Origin: Pseudoxanthomonas sp. z9
GTDB lineage: Bacteria; Pseudomonadota; Gammaproteobacteria; Xanthomonadales; Xanthomonadaceae
Direction of reading: 5' to 3'
NCBI RefSeq assembly: GCF_006542425.1
Contig: NZ_VFID01000016.1
Location: 1-64,000, forward strand
DNA length: 64,000 nucleotides
A program made the translations under genes and the position numbers. Shown one piece after another: positions 20,090-28,731 of this stretch. How positions within the stretch are numbered: the stretch's first letter is position 1; every line of letters begins with the position of its first letter. Under the pieces are notes generated by a model. It saw only the letters and a program-made list of their open reading frames with translations. It did not search any database and was not told the origin of the DNA.

Positions 20090-20239
20090 ACATCCCATGC
20101 ATCCATCAACTCACGCCAGGCGCTCGCCTGCGCCGAACCCGGATGTGGAATTGGAGCGAAGTGAGGTCCCCAAGGAAACGCCGGGGCGGAGCAAAATTCC
20201 GCCATGGCAGCCGGAGTGCCGAGCCGAGCAGGTTTCCCT

Positions 20240-21778
20240 CTACGGAGTCCGGTGGCGATAGATGGGGCGGCGCTTGAACACGGGGCGGGCCTTGATCTGG
20301 GTGGCGGCACGGGTGGGCATCGCGCGGGCGGATGCGGCGTTGGCCTGGCCGGGGATCAACGGCTGAGCGCCGTGCATGCGGATGGGCGTGGTCGGCGCCA
20401 ACCATTGCCGGATATGCGGATAGGCCACATCGAAGCGCGAGTACCAGTCGCGATTTCCGGAGTTGTTGATCGCGCCGCTGTTGCTGCAGGCGGCATCGCC
20501 GCCATACAGGCCACCGCGCAGGCGGTAGCCCTCCGGATGCAGGGTGAACAGGCCGGAGCCGCTGCTGCCGCCCTCGGTGCTGCCGCTCAGCCAGGCGACG
20601 CCGTTGTGGGTGGCGTTACTGCTGGCCGGGATCTGCTGACCCGAGGAAACCTTCTTGGCGTCGCCCGATGGATGATGGATGCCGAGGATGGCACTGGAAG
20701 CGGGGAGCGCGGCGGCGTCCCAGCCGCTGAATTCAGCACCGGCGGGCGCGGGTTCGGCCAGCAGCAACAGCAGGGCATCGGTGTCGCTGCTCGAATATAG
20801 ATACGTGGCGCCGCGGGTCAGTTGGGTGACCGTTTGCGACACCCCGCTGTTGCAGCTGGTGGCCTCGTAGCGCCAGAACGTATTGAGCGTGGAGGCGGTG
20901 CTTTGATCGCTTATGCAGTGATGTGCGGAGTAGAAGTAGGGCGCCTGAGTGCCGGTGACGGTATCGTTGAGCAGCGTACCGGTGCAGATGAAAGCGCCTG
21001 TCTGGCCGTTCTCGCTCTTGATGAACACCATGTGCGCGACCGCGTTTTTCGCCTTGACGAAGCGTTCGCCCAGTTCATTGACGCGGCATGCCGTATCGAC
21101 GTTGCAACTGGCGGACTCGCCGATTTTCTCCAGAATCTTGAAGTCGCTGCGGCTGTTGGTCAGCAGGTGCGTCAGTTGCGGGGCACCGACGCGCGCCATC
21201 GATGCATTGACGTGGGCGGGACGGTAAATTTCGATCAGCTGGGTCTGGCCGTCGGTGCTGGGCGTCCAGTACAGGCCTTGCGCATCCAACTGGCGCTGCG
21301 CTTCGCCTGCGGTCACCACGGCGATGACCCGATACGGATTGTCCGAACCGGCGAAGCGCAGTTCCACATCGGGATGCAGCGAGGCGACCTGCAGGCCGGT
21401 GCGCACCGCCAGCGCGTCCGGAGACGTGATTTCGATTCGTGCCGATGCGCCGTGCGCCAGTGCGCGCCAGCTCAGCGCGGGCTGGGCGAGGAGGGTCGTG
21501 CCTTCGGAATCCAGCCGACGGCCAACGCCGATCTGCACGGCCTTCATCTGCCGCAGCGCATTGCGGTTCTGCACGTCGAAGAGGCGCTGCACCGGCATCT
21601 CGCGATAACGCAGGCGCGCACTTTGCAGCGCATTGAAATCTGGCGTGCGCCAATGCGTTGCCGGCGGCGCCGGCGTGCGGCTGGTTTCGCCGGGCACACT
21701 CTGGGCCCAGCCGGCTGGCATGGCGATGGCGCACGCCAATGCCAGCATTCCCAGGCCGAGATATATCCGCTTGCCCAT
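20240..21778 (-). CDS. Secreted lysyl endopeptidase-like serine protease (S1 fold)
   Basis: The start at 21778 is supported by AGGGGAAG upstream. The 512-residue pre-proprotein has a signal peptide (to ~25, GWA), a ~190-residue propeptide, and a mature domain with Cys-rich start (SASCNVDTACRVNELG). The triad elements are YFYSAHHCISD (His), SSSDTDALLLLL (Asp) and STEGGSSGSGLF (Ser), as in Achromobacter protease I/Lys-C relatives. A basic tail (RAATQIKARPVFKRRPIY) follows. An extracellular protease role is likely; Lys specificity is inferred only from family likeness. It runs convergent-free behind a strong terminator from the M2 gene. Confidence 0.87.
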   Translation of the reverse strand: MGKRIYLGLGMLALACAIAMPAGWAQSVPGETSRTPAPPATHWRTPDFNALQSARLRYREMPVQRLFDVQNRNALRQMKAVQIGVGRRLDSEGTTLLAQPALSWRALAHGASARIEITSPDALAVRTGLQVASLHPDVELRFAGSDNPYRVIAVVTAGEAQRQLDAQGLYWTPSTDGQTQLIEIYRPAHVNASMARVGAPQLTHLLTNSRSDFKILEKIGESASCNVDTACRVNELGERFVKAKNAVAHMVFIKSENGQTGAFICTGTLLNDTVTGTQAPYFYSAHHCISDQSTASTLNTFWRYEATSCNSGVSQTVTQLTRGATYLYSSSDTDALLLLLAEPAPAGAEFSGWDAAALPASSAILGIHHPSGDAKKVSSGQQIPASSNATHNGVAWLSGSTEGGSSGSGLFTLHPEGYRLRGGLYGGDAACSNSGAINNSGNRDWYSRFDVAYPHIRQWLAPTTPIRMHGAQPLIPGQANAASARAMPTRAATQIKARPVFKRRPIYRHRTP

Positions 21779-21857
21779 CTTGCTTCCCCTGATTCGTCCA
21801 TGGTCCGGGAATGGTATCAACGATAAGGACGAGCCTGATGTGCATGCGCGTAACATT

Positions 21858-21885
21858 GAAAAGGCCGGCTTTCGCCGGCCTTTTC
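21858..21885. terminator. Bidirectional-type terminator after the M2 peptidase gene
   Basis: AAAAGGCCGGC, loop TTTC-like, GCCGGCCTTTT: a strong stem flanked by A4 and T4 tracts. It lies 20 bp beyond the stop of the leftward M2 gene and upstream of the lysyl-endopeptidase-like gene. Confidence 0.8.
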
Positions 21886-21904
21886 GTAACCCTTCGCGTG
21901 AATC

Positions 21905-23929
21905 TCAGCCCTGCTTTCTGGCCGGTTCCGCCTTCGCCGGCGCGGCAGGCGCCGCGGCGGTGGTGGCGGGCGGCGTGGGTTGCCAGCCGCAGGTCTGGCC
22001 TTCGTTCTGCTGCTTCAGCCATTCCTGCAGCGGCGCGAAGTATTCCAGCACCGCGCTGGCGTCCATCTTCTCGGTGCCGCTCAGTTCCTTGAGCGTGGCC
22101 TGCCACGGCTGGCTGGCGCCCTTCTCCAGCATCGCCCAGAAGCGCTGGCCGGCGACCTTGTTGCCGTAGAAGCTGCAGTTGTACAGCGGGCCCTTGTAGC
22201 CGGCGGCGTCGCACAGGCCCTTGTAGAACTGGAACTGCAGGATGTGCGAGAGGAAGTAGCGCGTGTACGGCGTGTTGCCCGGCACGTGGTACTTGGCGCC
22301 CGGATCGAAGAAGTCCTCGCCGCGCGCGCTCACCGACGCCACGCCCTGGTAGCGGGCCTTCAGATCCCACCACGCCTTGTTGTAGTCGGTTGGCTTGATC
22401 GAGCCGTCGAACACGCCCCAGCGCCAGCGATCGATCATCAGGCCGAACGGCATGAACGACACCTTCGCCAGCGCCATGCGCATCTGCGCGTTGATCAGCG
22501 CATCGTGGCTCTGCTGCTGGTCGCCGACCAGCCCGATGGACTTGAGGTAGTCCGGGGTCATGGCCAGCACGATGGTGTCGCCGATGGCTTCGTGGAAGCC
22601 GTCATGCGCGCCGTTCTGGAACAGCGGCGCCAGCTTGTTGTAGGCCAGGTAGTAATAGACGTGGCCCAGTTCGTGGTAGATGGTGGTGAAGTCTTCCTCG
22701 TTGGGCTTGATGCACATCTTGGTGCGCACGTCCGGACCGCCGCCCGGCTCGCCGCCCATGTTCATGTCCCAGGCGCTGGCGTGGCAGACCACGTCGCGGT
22801 CCAGCGGTTTGATGAACTGGGTCCTGGACCAGTAGCTCTCCGGCAGCTTGGGCATGCCCAGCGAGACGTAGAAATCCTGCGCGCGCTCGGTCATCTGCTT
22901 GGCCACCGCCAACTGCGCGGCGCGTTCGGCCTGGAACTGCTGCTCGGTGGTCGGCGCCGGGCCGGCCTTGCCGAGTTCCTTGACGAAATCCGCCTGGTAC
23001 TGGGCCTTCAGCGCTTCGCTGATGTCCAGGCTGCCGGCGTTCTTGTACGGCTGCAGGATGTCCCACAGGTTGCCCCAGTCCTGCTGCCACATGTTGCCGG
23101 TCAGATGCGCCGGCAGCATGCCGTTGACCTGGCCCTTCTCCACGCCGTAGGTGGCCTGCAGCTTGGTGCGGGTGTAGCAATGCAACTGCTCGTACAGCGG
23201 CTTGACCTGGCCCCACAGGCGATCGGTCTCGGCGGCGATTTCCGCCGGAGTCATGTCGTAGCCGCTGCGCCACATCTCGCCGGCGTCGGCGTAGCCCAGT
23301 TCCTTGGCGCCTTCGTTGACCAGTTCGGCGAAGCGCGTGTAGTCCTTGCGCATCGGCTGGGCAATGGTGTGCCAACCCTGCCAGGCGTCCAACTGCGCGT
23401 CGTAGTCACGGCTGCTGCGCAGCACGTCTTCCAACTGGCCCAGATCGCGGCACTTCTTCGCATCGCCTTCGCCGGTGCAGTACTTGCCGGCGCCGTACAT
23501 GCCGCCCATCTTGGACGCCAGCTTGGTGATTTCCTCCAGCTTGGCCGGGTCCTTCGGCGCGGGCATGGCGGTGGAGAGCTTGAGCAACTGGATGGCGCGC
23601 GCGGTTTCCGGCGACATCTGCTGGCCTTCGAACTTCTTGGCCTGCTCGATCCACACGTTCAGCTGCGACAGGTAGCGCTCGTTGTACTTGGCTTCCAGCA
23701 ACTGGCTGTCGTCGTTGATGTAGGTGTTGGACAACCACTGCGACGCGGTGATCTCCGGATACATCTTGCGCAGTTCCTGGTTCACCCGGGCGATGAACTG
23801 ATCCGCGGTCTCGCCCTGGGGGGCGGCGGCCGGCGCGGCGGCGTCCTTGGGTTCGTCCTTCTTGCAGGCGGACAGGACCAGCACGCTGGCGCCGACGGCG
23901 AGTGCGAGCAGGAGGTGGCGTTGCTTCAC
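21905..23929 (-). CDS. M2-family peptidyl-dipeptidase (ACE homologue), lipoprotein
   Basis: A GTG start at 23929 is used because it opens a lipoprotein signal (KQRHLLLALAVGASVLVL, lipobox LSAC, Cys ~22) with AAGGA 7 bases upstream. The 674-residue enzyme has the zinc motif HELGH in FTTIYHELGHVYYYL and the third ligand in FHEAIGDTIVLAM, plus the family segments YVSLGMPKLPESYW and PGNTPYTRYFLSHIL. M2 peptidases release C-terminal dipeptides. The Ala/Pro-rich tail after GWQPTPPATT is short. Membrane-anchored periplasmic localisation is inferred. Confidence 0.93.
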   Translation of the reverse strand: MKQRHLLLALAVGASVLVLSACKKDEPKDAAAPAAAPQGETADQFIARVNQELRKMYPEITASQWLSNTYINDDSQLLEAKYNERYLSQLNVWIEQAKKFEGQQMSPETARAIQLLKLSTAMPAPKDPAKLEEITKLASKMGGMYGAGKYCTGEGDAKKCRDLGQLEDVLRSSRDYDAQLDAWQGWHTIAQPMRKDYTRFAELVNEGAKELGYADAGEMWRSGYDMTPAEIAAETDRLWGQVKPLYEQLHCYTRTKLQATYGVEKGQVNGMLPAHLTGNMWQQDWGNLWDILQPYKNAGSLDISEALKAQYQADFVKELGKAGPAPTTEQQFQAERAAQLAVAKQMTERAQDFYVSLGMPKLPESYWSRTQFIKPLDRDVVCHASAWDMNMGGEPGGGPDVRTKMCIKPNEEDFTTIYHELGHVYYYLAYNKLAPLFQNGAHDGFHEAIGDTIVLAMTPDYLKSIGLVGDQQQSHDALINAQMRMALAKVSFMPFGLMIDRWRWGVFDGSIKPTDYNKAWWDLKARYQGVASVSARGEDFFDPGAKYHVPGNTPYTRYFLSHILQFQFYKGLCDAAGYKGPLYNCSFYGNKVAGQRFWAMLEKGASQPWQATLKELSGTEKMDASAVLEYFAPLQEWLKQQNEGQTCGWQPTPPATTAAAPAAPAKAEPARKQG

Positions 23930-23972
23930 GGGAAGTCCTTCGAGGGTGCGGCAGGCGCAGGAACCCGGAAGG

Positions 23973-24647
23973 CTAGTGCGGCGGCGGTGCGTCCGCAAGG
24001 GCGGCGCGGATGCGCTGGCGCAGCCGCCCGGCCCGGCGCCGGATCTTGCGGTGCATCAAGCGTCGCGACCAGCGCGAGAACGGCAGGATTTCCTTGCCGC
24101 TCAGGGTGGACTTGGCATCCACGCAGACCAGCCGGGGCTGCGCGGCGGATCCGGCGACGACGAAATTGCCGGCGTTCAGATCGAACAGCGGCACGTCGTG
24201 GGCCAGCAGTTCACGTTCCATCGCGTCGACCGCCGCGCACAGCGACTCGGGCGACGATCGGGTGCCTTCGAACAGGTGCGCGTACAGGCTGCGCGCGATC
24301 GCGCCATCGGCATCGCGCACCAGCACGCAACGCAGGGCCGGGCCCCATCTGGTGGCGACTATGCCGGTGCAGGGCGCCAGCCAGCCGTCGAGCGCGGGCC
24401 CGATGCGTGCGCGCAGGCGCTGCCAGGCGCGCCATTCGGTGGCGTTTTCGCCCGCTGCCAGCGAACGCCGCAGGCGCGCGCGCAGGCCCACCGCGGGGCG
24501 TTCATCCGGATGCAGTTCGAACTTGAGGCAATGCCCGGCATCGTCCGGAGCGAGCGCGCACAGGCGATTCGCGCCGCGTGCCAGTACCGTCAGGCCGTCC
24601 CAGTGCGCGCCCAGCGGTGGGTAGGGCGCGTGCGGCTTGGCGGACAT
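23973..24647 (-). CDS. YrbL-like protein (PhoP-network protein family, kinase-like fold)
   Basis: This 224-residue protein aligns by eye with Escherichia coli YrbL: the N-terminal LTVLARGANRLCALAP...CLKFELHP matches its LGTGRHRKCYAHPED...CIKI, HDVPLFDLNAGNFVV resembles a kinase catalytic loop (His/Asp/Asn), and VCVDAKSTLSGKEILPFSRW parallels its final conserved block. The fold is that of a lipopolysaccharide-core or small-molecule kinase, activity unproved. The start at 24647 lies 4 bp after the HExxH gene stop, so both are in one operon with the TPR gene. Confidence 0.75.
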   Translation of the reverse strand: MSAKPHAPYPPLGAHWDGLTVLARGANRLCALAPDDAGHCLKFELHPDERPAVGLRARLRRSLAAGENATEWRAWQRLRARIGPALDGWLAPCTGIVATRWGPALRCVLVRDADGAIARSLYAHLFEGTRSSPESLCAAVDAMERELLAHDVPLFDLNAGNFVVAGSAAQPRLVCVDAKSTLSGKEILPFSRWSRRLMHRKIRRRAGRLRQRIRAALADAPPPH

Positions 24648-24651
24648 GTCG

Positions 24652-25164
24652 TCAGGCCGCGTGCCGCTGGCCGAAGCGCGGTGCCAGCAGGTCGCGTTCG
24701 CCCAACCACTGGCGCGCGTCCTCGGCGTCGCCCTCGAACCAGTCGCGGGTGGTGCCCAACCGGAACGAATAGCCCCAGGCATCCATGTCCGCCATCAGGC
24801 GTTCGCGACCGACGCCGGGAATGCCGTCGGCCAGCAGGATCTGCAGGTAGCAGGTGGCGTCTTCCTCGATGTCCGAATCGGTGGCGTCGGTATGCACCGA
24901 CGCGCGCCGTTCCGGGGGCAGCACGATCAGGTGGCAGGCCTCGTGCAGCATCGAATGCAGCGGCGTATCGCCGCGGACGTAGACGTTGTCGGCAATCACA
25001 CCGGCCTCCGGCTCGCCCCAGAAACTGCCGGGAATCTTCTCGCCGTCGGCGACCCGATGCAGGTGCAGATCGTAGCGGGCGAGCAGATCCGCCAGATCCG
25101 CGAACACGCGATCACGCACGCGCAGGACTTCGGGTTCGGCGGAGGGCGGGGCGGGTGTGTTCAT
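24652..25164 (-). CDS. HExxH-motif protein of unknown function
   Basis: A 170-residue protein with HEACH in LHSMLHEACHLIVLPP (about residues 73-78), a canonical HExxH zinc-peptidase motif, and a downstream Asp/Glu-rich DSDIEEDATCYLQILLA that could supply the third ligand. No signal peptide, so probably cytosolic. The N-terminus is acidic/basic helical, and the central PGSFWGEPEAGVI is unusual. Overlap of 4 bp (ATGA) with the TPR gene upstream and a 4-bp gap to the YrbL-like gene downstream mark an operon. Peptidase activity is inferred. Confidence 0.7.
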   Translation of the reverse strand: MNTPAPPSAEPEVLRVRDRVFADLADLLARYDLHLHRVADGEKIPGSFWGEPEAGVIADNVYVRGDTPLHSMLHEACHLIVLPPERRASVHTDATDSDIEEDATCYLQILLADGIPGVGRERLMADMDAWGYSFRLGTTRDWFEGDAEDARQWLGERDLLAPRFGQRHAA

Positions 25165-25955
25165 GGCTTTTTCTTGCGTAGCTGCTTGATGTAATCCAGT
25201 TCGTCCAAGGCGACCTGGTTCTTGGGCTCTATTTTCAGCGAATCGCGGAAGTGGCGTTCGGCTTCATCCAGCCGGTCCAGTTCGATCAGGGCATAGCCGG
25301 CGCCACGCAGCGCGCGCGCGCGTTCGGTGTCCCGCAGCGATTCGGGGGCAAGCGCGACATGTTCCAGTGCCGCCTGGTTGCTGGCCAGCATCTTGTCCCA
25401 CTCGCGGCTGGCACGGTACAGGTAGCCGCGCTCGGTCAGGAACTGTGGGTTGGCCGGGGCGAGTTCGAGCGCCCGATCCAGCGCCACGGCGGCCTCGTCG
25501 AAGCGGTTGAGTTCGATCAGCGCGTACGCTTTGCCGTAATAGCCATAGGCCCAGGCTGGCCCCAGTACCCTGGCATTGCCGCCCCCCTTGCCCTCGGTGT
25601 GATCGGCGGCCACGCCCAGCAGGTACAGCAGCGCTTCCGCGGGGTCGCGGGAGCAGAAGTAGATCGTGCCGTCGTCGGCGTAGCGGGCTTCATGCGCCTG
25701 GATGACGGGCTCGAAAGCTTCCCGGATGGCAGCCTCGGGCTGACGCTTCTTCAGCAACTCGTCGCCGATGACGATGAGGCGGTCCTGCTGCGCCTGCCAA
25801 GGGTCGGCCTTGGTTTCGGTCGGGGCATCCGCCGTCGGGGAATCCGCTGGCGGTGTGGGGGACGCAACCGGGGTTTGTGCCATCGCAGTCGCCGCTGACA
25901 GGGCGATGACCGGAATCAGGGCATACCAGCAACGGCGAAACGATGTGGCATCCAT
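25161..25955 (-). CDS. Secreted TPR-repeat protein
   Basis: A signal peptide (ALIPVIALSAATAMAQ) and a Pro/Thr-rich linker precede a helical domain with TPR-like repeats: PAWAYGYYGKAYALIELNRF, DEAAVALDRALELAPANPQF and ALRGAGYALIELDRLDEAER, then FRDSLKIEPKNQ. TPR proteins serve as protein-binding scaffolds, here in the periplasm. It is first gene of the TPR-HExxH-YrbL operon; it follows minE by ~80 bp but is probably independently transcribed. 264 residues. Confidence 0.85.
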   Translation of the reverse strand: MDATSFRRCWYALIPVIALSAATAMAQTPVASPTPPADSPTADAPTETKADPWQAQQDRLIVIGDELLKKRQPEAAIREAFEPVIQAHEARYADDGTIYFCSRDPAEALLYLLGVAADHTEGKGGGNARVLGPAWAYGYYGKAYALIELNRFDEAAVALDRALELAPANPQFLTERGYLYRASREWDKMLASNQAALEHVALAPESLRDTERARALRGAGYALIELDRLDEAERHFRDSLKIEPKNQVALDELDYIKQLRKKKP

Positions 25956-26036
25956 GTCGGAATCCCGGCGGGTGTAGGTTTGCCGACTATGGCATGAGCC
26001 GGCCCGCTGAGGGCCGGCTCGGGACGGACCTTCCGG

Positions 26037-26291
26037 TCAGCCCTGGCCTTCCGGCAGGGCGACCGAGATGTCGAGTACGTCGTGTTCGCCGTCCTTGATC
26101 AGATCGACCTTGACCGCCTCGGCATCCACGTTGACGTACTTCTTGATGACTTCCAGCAGCTCGCGGCGCAGCAGCGGCAGGTAGTCGGGACCGCCGCGCG
26201 AGGAACGTTCCTGCGCGATGATGATCTGCAGGCGGTTCTTGGCGGTTTCGGCGGTGTTCTTCTTGGTACGCAGGAAATCGAACAGACCCAT
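26037..26291 (-). CDS. minE: Cell division topological specificity factor MinE
   Basis: 84 residues, typical MinE size. The N-terminal membrane-targeting [20 protein letters not shown], the MinD-stimulating segment [14 protein letters not shown] and the C-terminal dimer domain ([20 protein letters not shown]) are all present. It drives MinD ATP hydrolysis and pole-to-pole oscillation. It starts 3 bp after minD. Confidence 0.96.
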   Translation of the reverse strand: MGLFDFLRTKKNTAETAKNRLQIIIAQERSSRGGPDYLPLLRRELLEVIKKYVNVDAEAVKVDLIKDGEHDVLDISVALPEGQG

Positions 26292-26294
26292 GCC

Positions 26295-27104
26295 TTAACC
26301 TCCGAACAGCTTGCTGAAGAAGCCCTTCTTCTCCAGGGTGGTGAAACGCAGCGGACGCTCCTCGCCCAGCAGGCGGGCGACGGTGTCGTCGTAGGCCTGG
26401 CCGGCCGGGGATTCCAGATCCAGGATCACCGGTTCGCCCTTGTTGGACGCATTGAGCACGTCGCCGGACTCGGGGATCACGCCCAGGGTCTTCAGGCCCA
26501 GCACTTCCTCCACGTCCTTGATGCTCAGCATCTCGCCGCCCTCGACGCGCGCGGGGCTGTAGCGGGTCAGCAGCAGGTTGGCCTTCAGCGGCTCGCCGTT
26601 CTCGGCGCGGCGGGTCTTGGAATCCAGCAGGCCGAGGATGCGGTCGGAGTCGCGCACGGAGGACACTTCCGGGTTGACCACGACGATCGCCTGGTCGGCG
26701 AAATACATCGCCAGGAACGCGCCCTTCTCGATGCCGGCCGGCGAATCGCAGACCACGTAGTCGAAACCGTCGTCGCCCAGATCCTTCAGCACCTTCTCCA
26801 CGCCTTCCTTGGTCAGCGCGTCCTTGTCGCGCGTCTGCGAGGCAGCCAGGACGTACAGCGTCTCGAAACGCTTGTCCTTGATCAGCGCCTGCTTCAGCGT
26901 GGCCTCGCCCTGGGTGACATTGACGAAGTCGTACACCACGCGGCGTTCGCAGCCCATGATCAGGTCGAGGTTGCGCAGGCCGACGTCGAAGTCGATGACC
27001 GCGACCTTCTTGCCGCGACGGGCAAGGCCGCAGGCGATGCTGGCGCTGGTGGTGGTCTTGCCGACGCCGCCCTTGCCGGACGTGACTACGATGATTTCAG
27101 CCAA
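26295..27104 (-). CDS. minD: Septum site-determining ATPase MinD
   Basis: The 269-residue ParA/MinD ATPase has the deviant Walker A KGGVGKTT (11-18), switch I/II around DFDVGLRNLDLIMGCERR (residues 39-56), and the C-terminal amphipathic membrane-targeting helix LEKKGFFSKLFGG. It recruits MinC to the membrane and oscillates with MinE. Gene order minC-minD-minE is standard; gap to minC is 42 bp. Confidence 0.97.
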   Translation of the reverse strand: MAEIIVVTSGKGGVGKTTTSASIACGLARRGKKVAVIDFDVGLRNLDLIMGCERRVVYDFVNVTQGEATLKQALIKDKRFETLYVLAASQTRDKDALTKEGVEKVLKDLGDDGFDYVVCDSPAGIEKGAFLAMYFADQAIVVVNPEVSSVRDSDRILGLLDSKTRRAENGEPLKANLLLTRYSPARVEGGEMLSIKDVEEVLGLKTLGVIPESGDVLNASNKGEPVILDLESPAGQAYDDTVARLLGEERPLRFTTLEKKGFFSKLFGG

Positions 27105-27146
27105 TGGTGTTCTCCTTGGTCGTTCTTCTAGTGAGGTAGGGCCGCG

Positions 27147-27932
27147 TCAGTCCTGGGCGGCGATCTTGAGTTGGTCCTGGTCCAGCCAGATCTGCACGGA
27201 CTTGCCGCGCAATTCCTGGGGTACTTCCTCCATCACCTTGTAGTGGCCGGCGATGGCGACCAGTTCGGCGTGGAATTCGCGGCAGAAAATCCGCGCGTCG
27301 GTGTTGCCCTGCGCACCGGCGAGGGCACGGCCGCGCAGCGCGCCATAGATGTGGATGGAGCCGTCGGCGATGACTTCGGCGCCGGCGCCGACCGTGCTGA
27401 GCACGGTCAGGTCGCGGTTTTCCGCGTACAGCTGCTGGCCCGAGCGCACCGGGGTCTTCTGCATCAGGCCGGGCTTGCCGGCGTTGGCGGCCGCCTTGGC
27501 CGCCGCGGCGGGCTTGGCGGGTGCGGGAGCCGGCTCCGGCGCGGGCGCCGGGCGGGCGGGCGCGGGTGGCGCCGCGTCGACCCGTTCGTACTGGGCGCGG
27601 AACTTGGCCAGCAGCGGCAGGCCGAGCTGTTCGGCCAGTTGCTCGATTTCGCGGGTGCCATAGGCCAGCGCCACCGGGATGACCCCGGCGCCGCGCAGAC
27701 CGTCGATCAGCGCGCGCGCGCTGTCCACGTCCGGGGTGCGGATCAGGCCGCCGAAATCGACGATGACCGCGGCGCGGCCGAACAGCTTGGGCGCACGCTC
27801 GACCCGCTCGCGCATCTCGCGCACGAGCTGTTCGACATCCAGGGTGCGGACCCGCAGGTTGGCGATGCCGACCTGGCCGATCTTCAGTTCGCCGGCCTGT
27901 TCGTAGTCAAGGTTCGCTGAGGTCACGCTCAT
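27147..27932 (-). CDS. minC: Septum site-determining protein MinC
   Basis: MinC blocks FtsZ ring formation away from midcell. The protein (261 residues from the ATG at 27932) has the N-terminal FtsZ-inhibitory domain (ANLDYEQAGELKIGQVGIAN), a Pro/Ala-rich linker (about 130-165) and the beta-helix C-terminal domain with RSGQQLYAENRDLTVL, VGAGAEVIADGSIHIYGALR and GRALAGAQGN. The start overlaps the stop of the GNAT gene by 4 bp, so that gene probably shares the min promoter. Confidence 0.95.
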   Translation of the reverse strand: MSVTSANLDYEQAGELKIGQVGIANLRVRTLDVEQLVREMRERVERAPKLFGRAAVIVDFGGLIRTPDVDSARALIDGLRGAGVIPVALAYGTREIEQLAEQLGLPLLAKFRAQYERVDAAPPAPARPAPAPEPAPAPAKPAAAAKAAANAGKPGLMQKTPVRSGQQLYAENRDLTVLSTVGAGAEVIADGSIHIYGALRGRALAGAQGNTDARIFCREFHAELVAIAGHYKVMEEVPQELRGKSVQIWLDQDQLKIAAQD

Positions 27933-28525
27933 GTCCCGGTCGGCCGTTCGGTGCGCGAAGCGGCCAGCGCGCGGGTACGGGCCCAGGGCAGGTCGGGCAG
28001 GGCGTCGCCGTAGGTTTCCTGCACCCACGGATAGCTGCACAGTTCCTTCATCAGCATGCTGGCGCGCACGTCGACATCGGCCATCGTGTTCTGGCCGACC
28101 TCGCGGAAGCCGAAGCTGCCATGGAACAGCAGCGCCGGATCGGCGCCGTGATCGAGGAATACCTCGCAGGCCAGCTGCGGGTAGCGCAGTTCGGCATAGC
28201 TCTGCACGTCCGCGTAGAAGGCGCGGCCGACGCCACCGCCGCGACGACGGCTGGCGACCACGATGCGGTCGATGTAGAAGAACTGCGGATAGCGTTCGCG
28301 GAACCAGGCGAAATTGCTGCTGTCATGATCGGCATCGGAGCCGAAGCCCACCAGGAAGCCGGCCAGGTTGCCGTCGCGTTCGGCGACGCGGAAGTATTCG
28401 GCCTGCTCGTAGAAGCGGTGAAGCTTGGCCGAATCCAGCGGCAGGATCGCCAGTCCGGCATTGTTGTTGAGGGCTAGAACGGAATCCAGCTCGTGCTCGC
28501 GCACGTCGCGGATGACAATCGACAT
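27929..28525 (-). CDS. GNAT-family acetyltransferase upstream of minCDE
   Basis: The start at 28525 follows GGAG at 7 bases; an upstream in-frame extension to 28678 lacks support. The 198-residue protein has a long GNAT fold: ALNNNAGLAILPLDSAKLHR, FFYIDRIVVASRRRGGGVGR (motif A, acetyl-CoA loop) and LLFHGSFGFREVGQNTM. It resembles the COG3818 subgroup. Its 4-bp overlap with minC suggests co-translation with the division genes; whether it acts on a division component is unknown. Confidence 0.85.
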   Translation of the reverse strand: MSIVIRDVREHELDSVLALNNNAGLAILPLDSAKLHRFYEQAEYFRVAERDGNLAGFLVGFGSDADHDSSNFAWFRERYPQFFYIDRIVVASRRRGGGVGRAFYADVQSYAELRYPQLACEVFLDHGADPALLFHGSFGFREVGQNTMADVDVRASMLMKELCSYPWVQETYGDALPDLPWARTRALAASRTERPTGT

Positions 28526-28731
28526 TACTCGGCTCCGGGGCGGGAGGTCTTGCAAAAGGCTTTCGTTCGGGCGGCCGCAGCGCGGCGGCCGACGGCGGAT
28601 TATCGCATTTGTGGCGGGAGGGTGGCAGCTTCCGGGTAAGCGGTCCGTGAACCGGCCGGGACGGCCCCCGATGCCCATTGCATGACTTTCGTTGGGCGGC
28701 CGGCGCCGCTGATTGCCCCTAAACTGCGTCC

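Noticed and set aside
21980..24526. Very long frame (848 codons) antisense to the M2 peptidase
   Set aside because: M2 HELGH gene is on the other strand; the frame has no domain.
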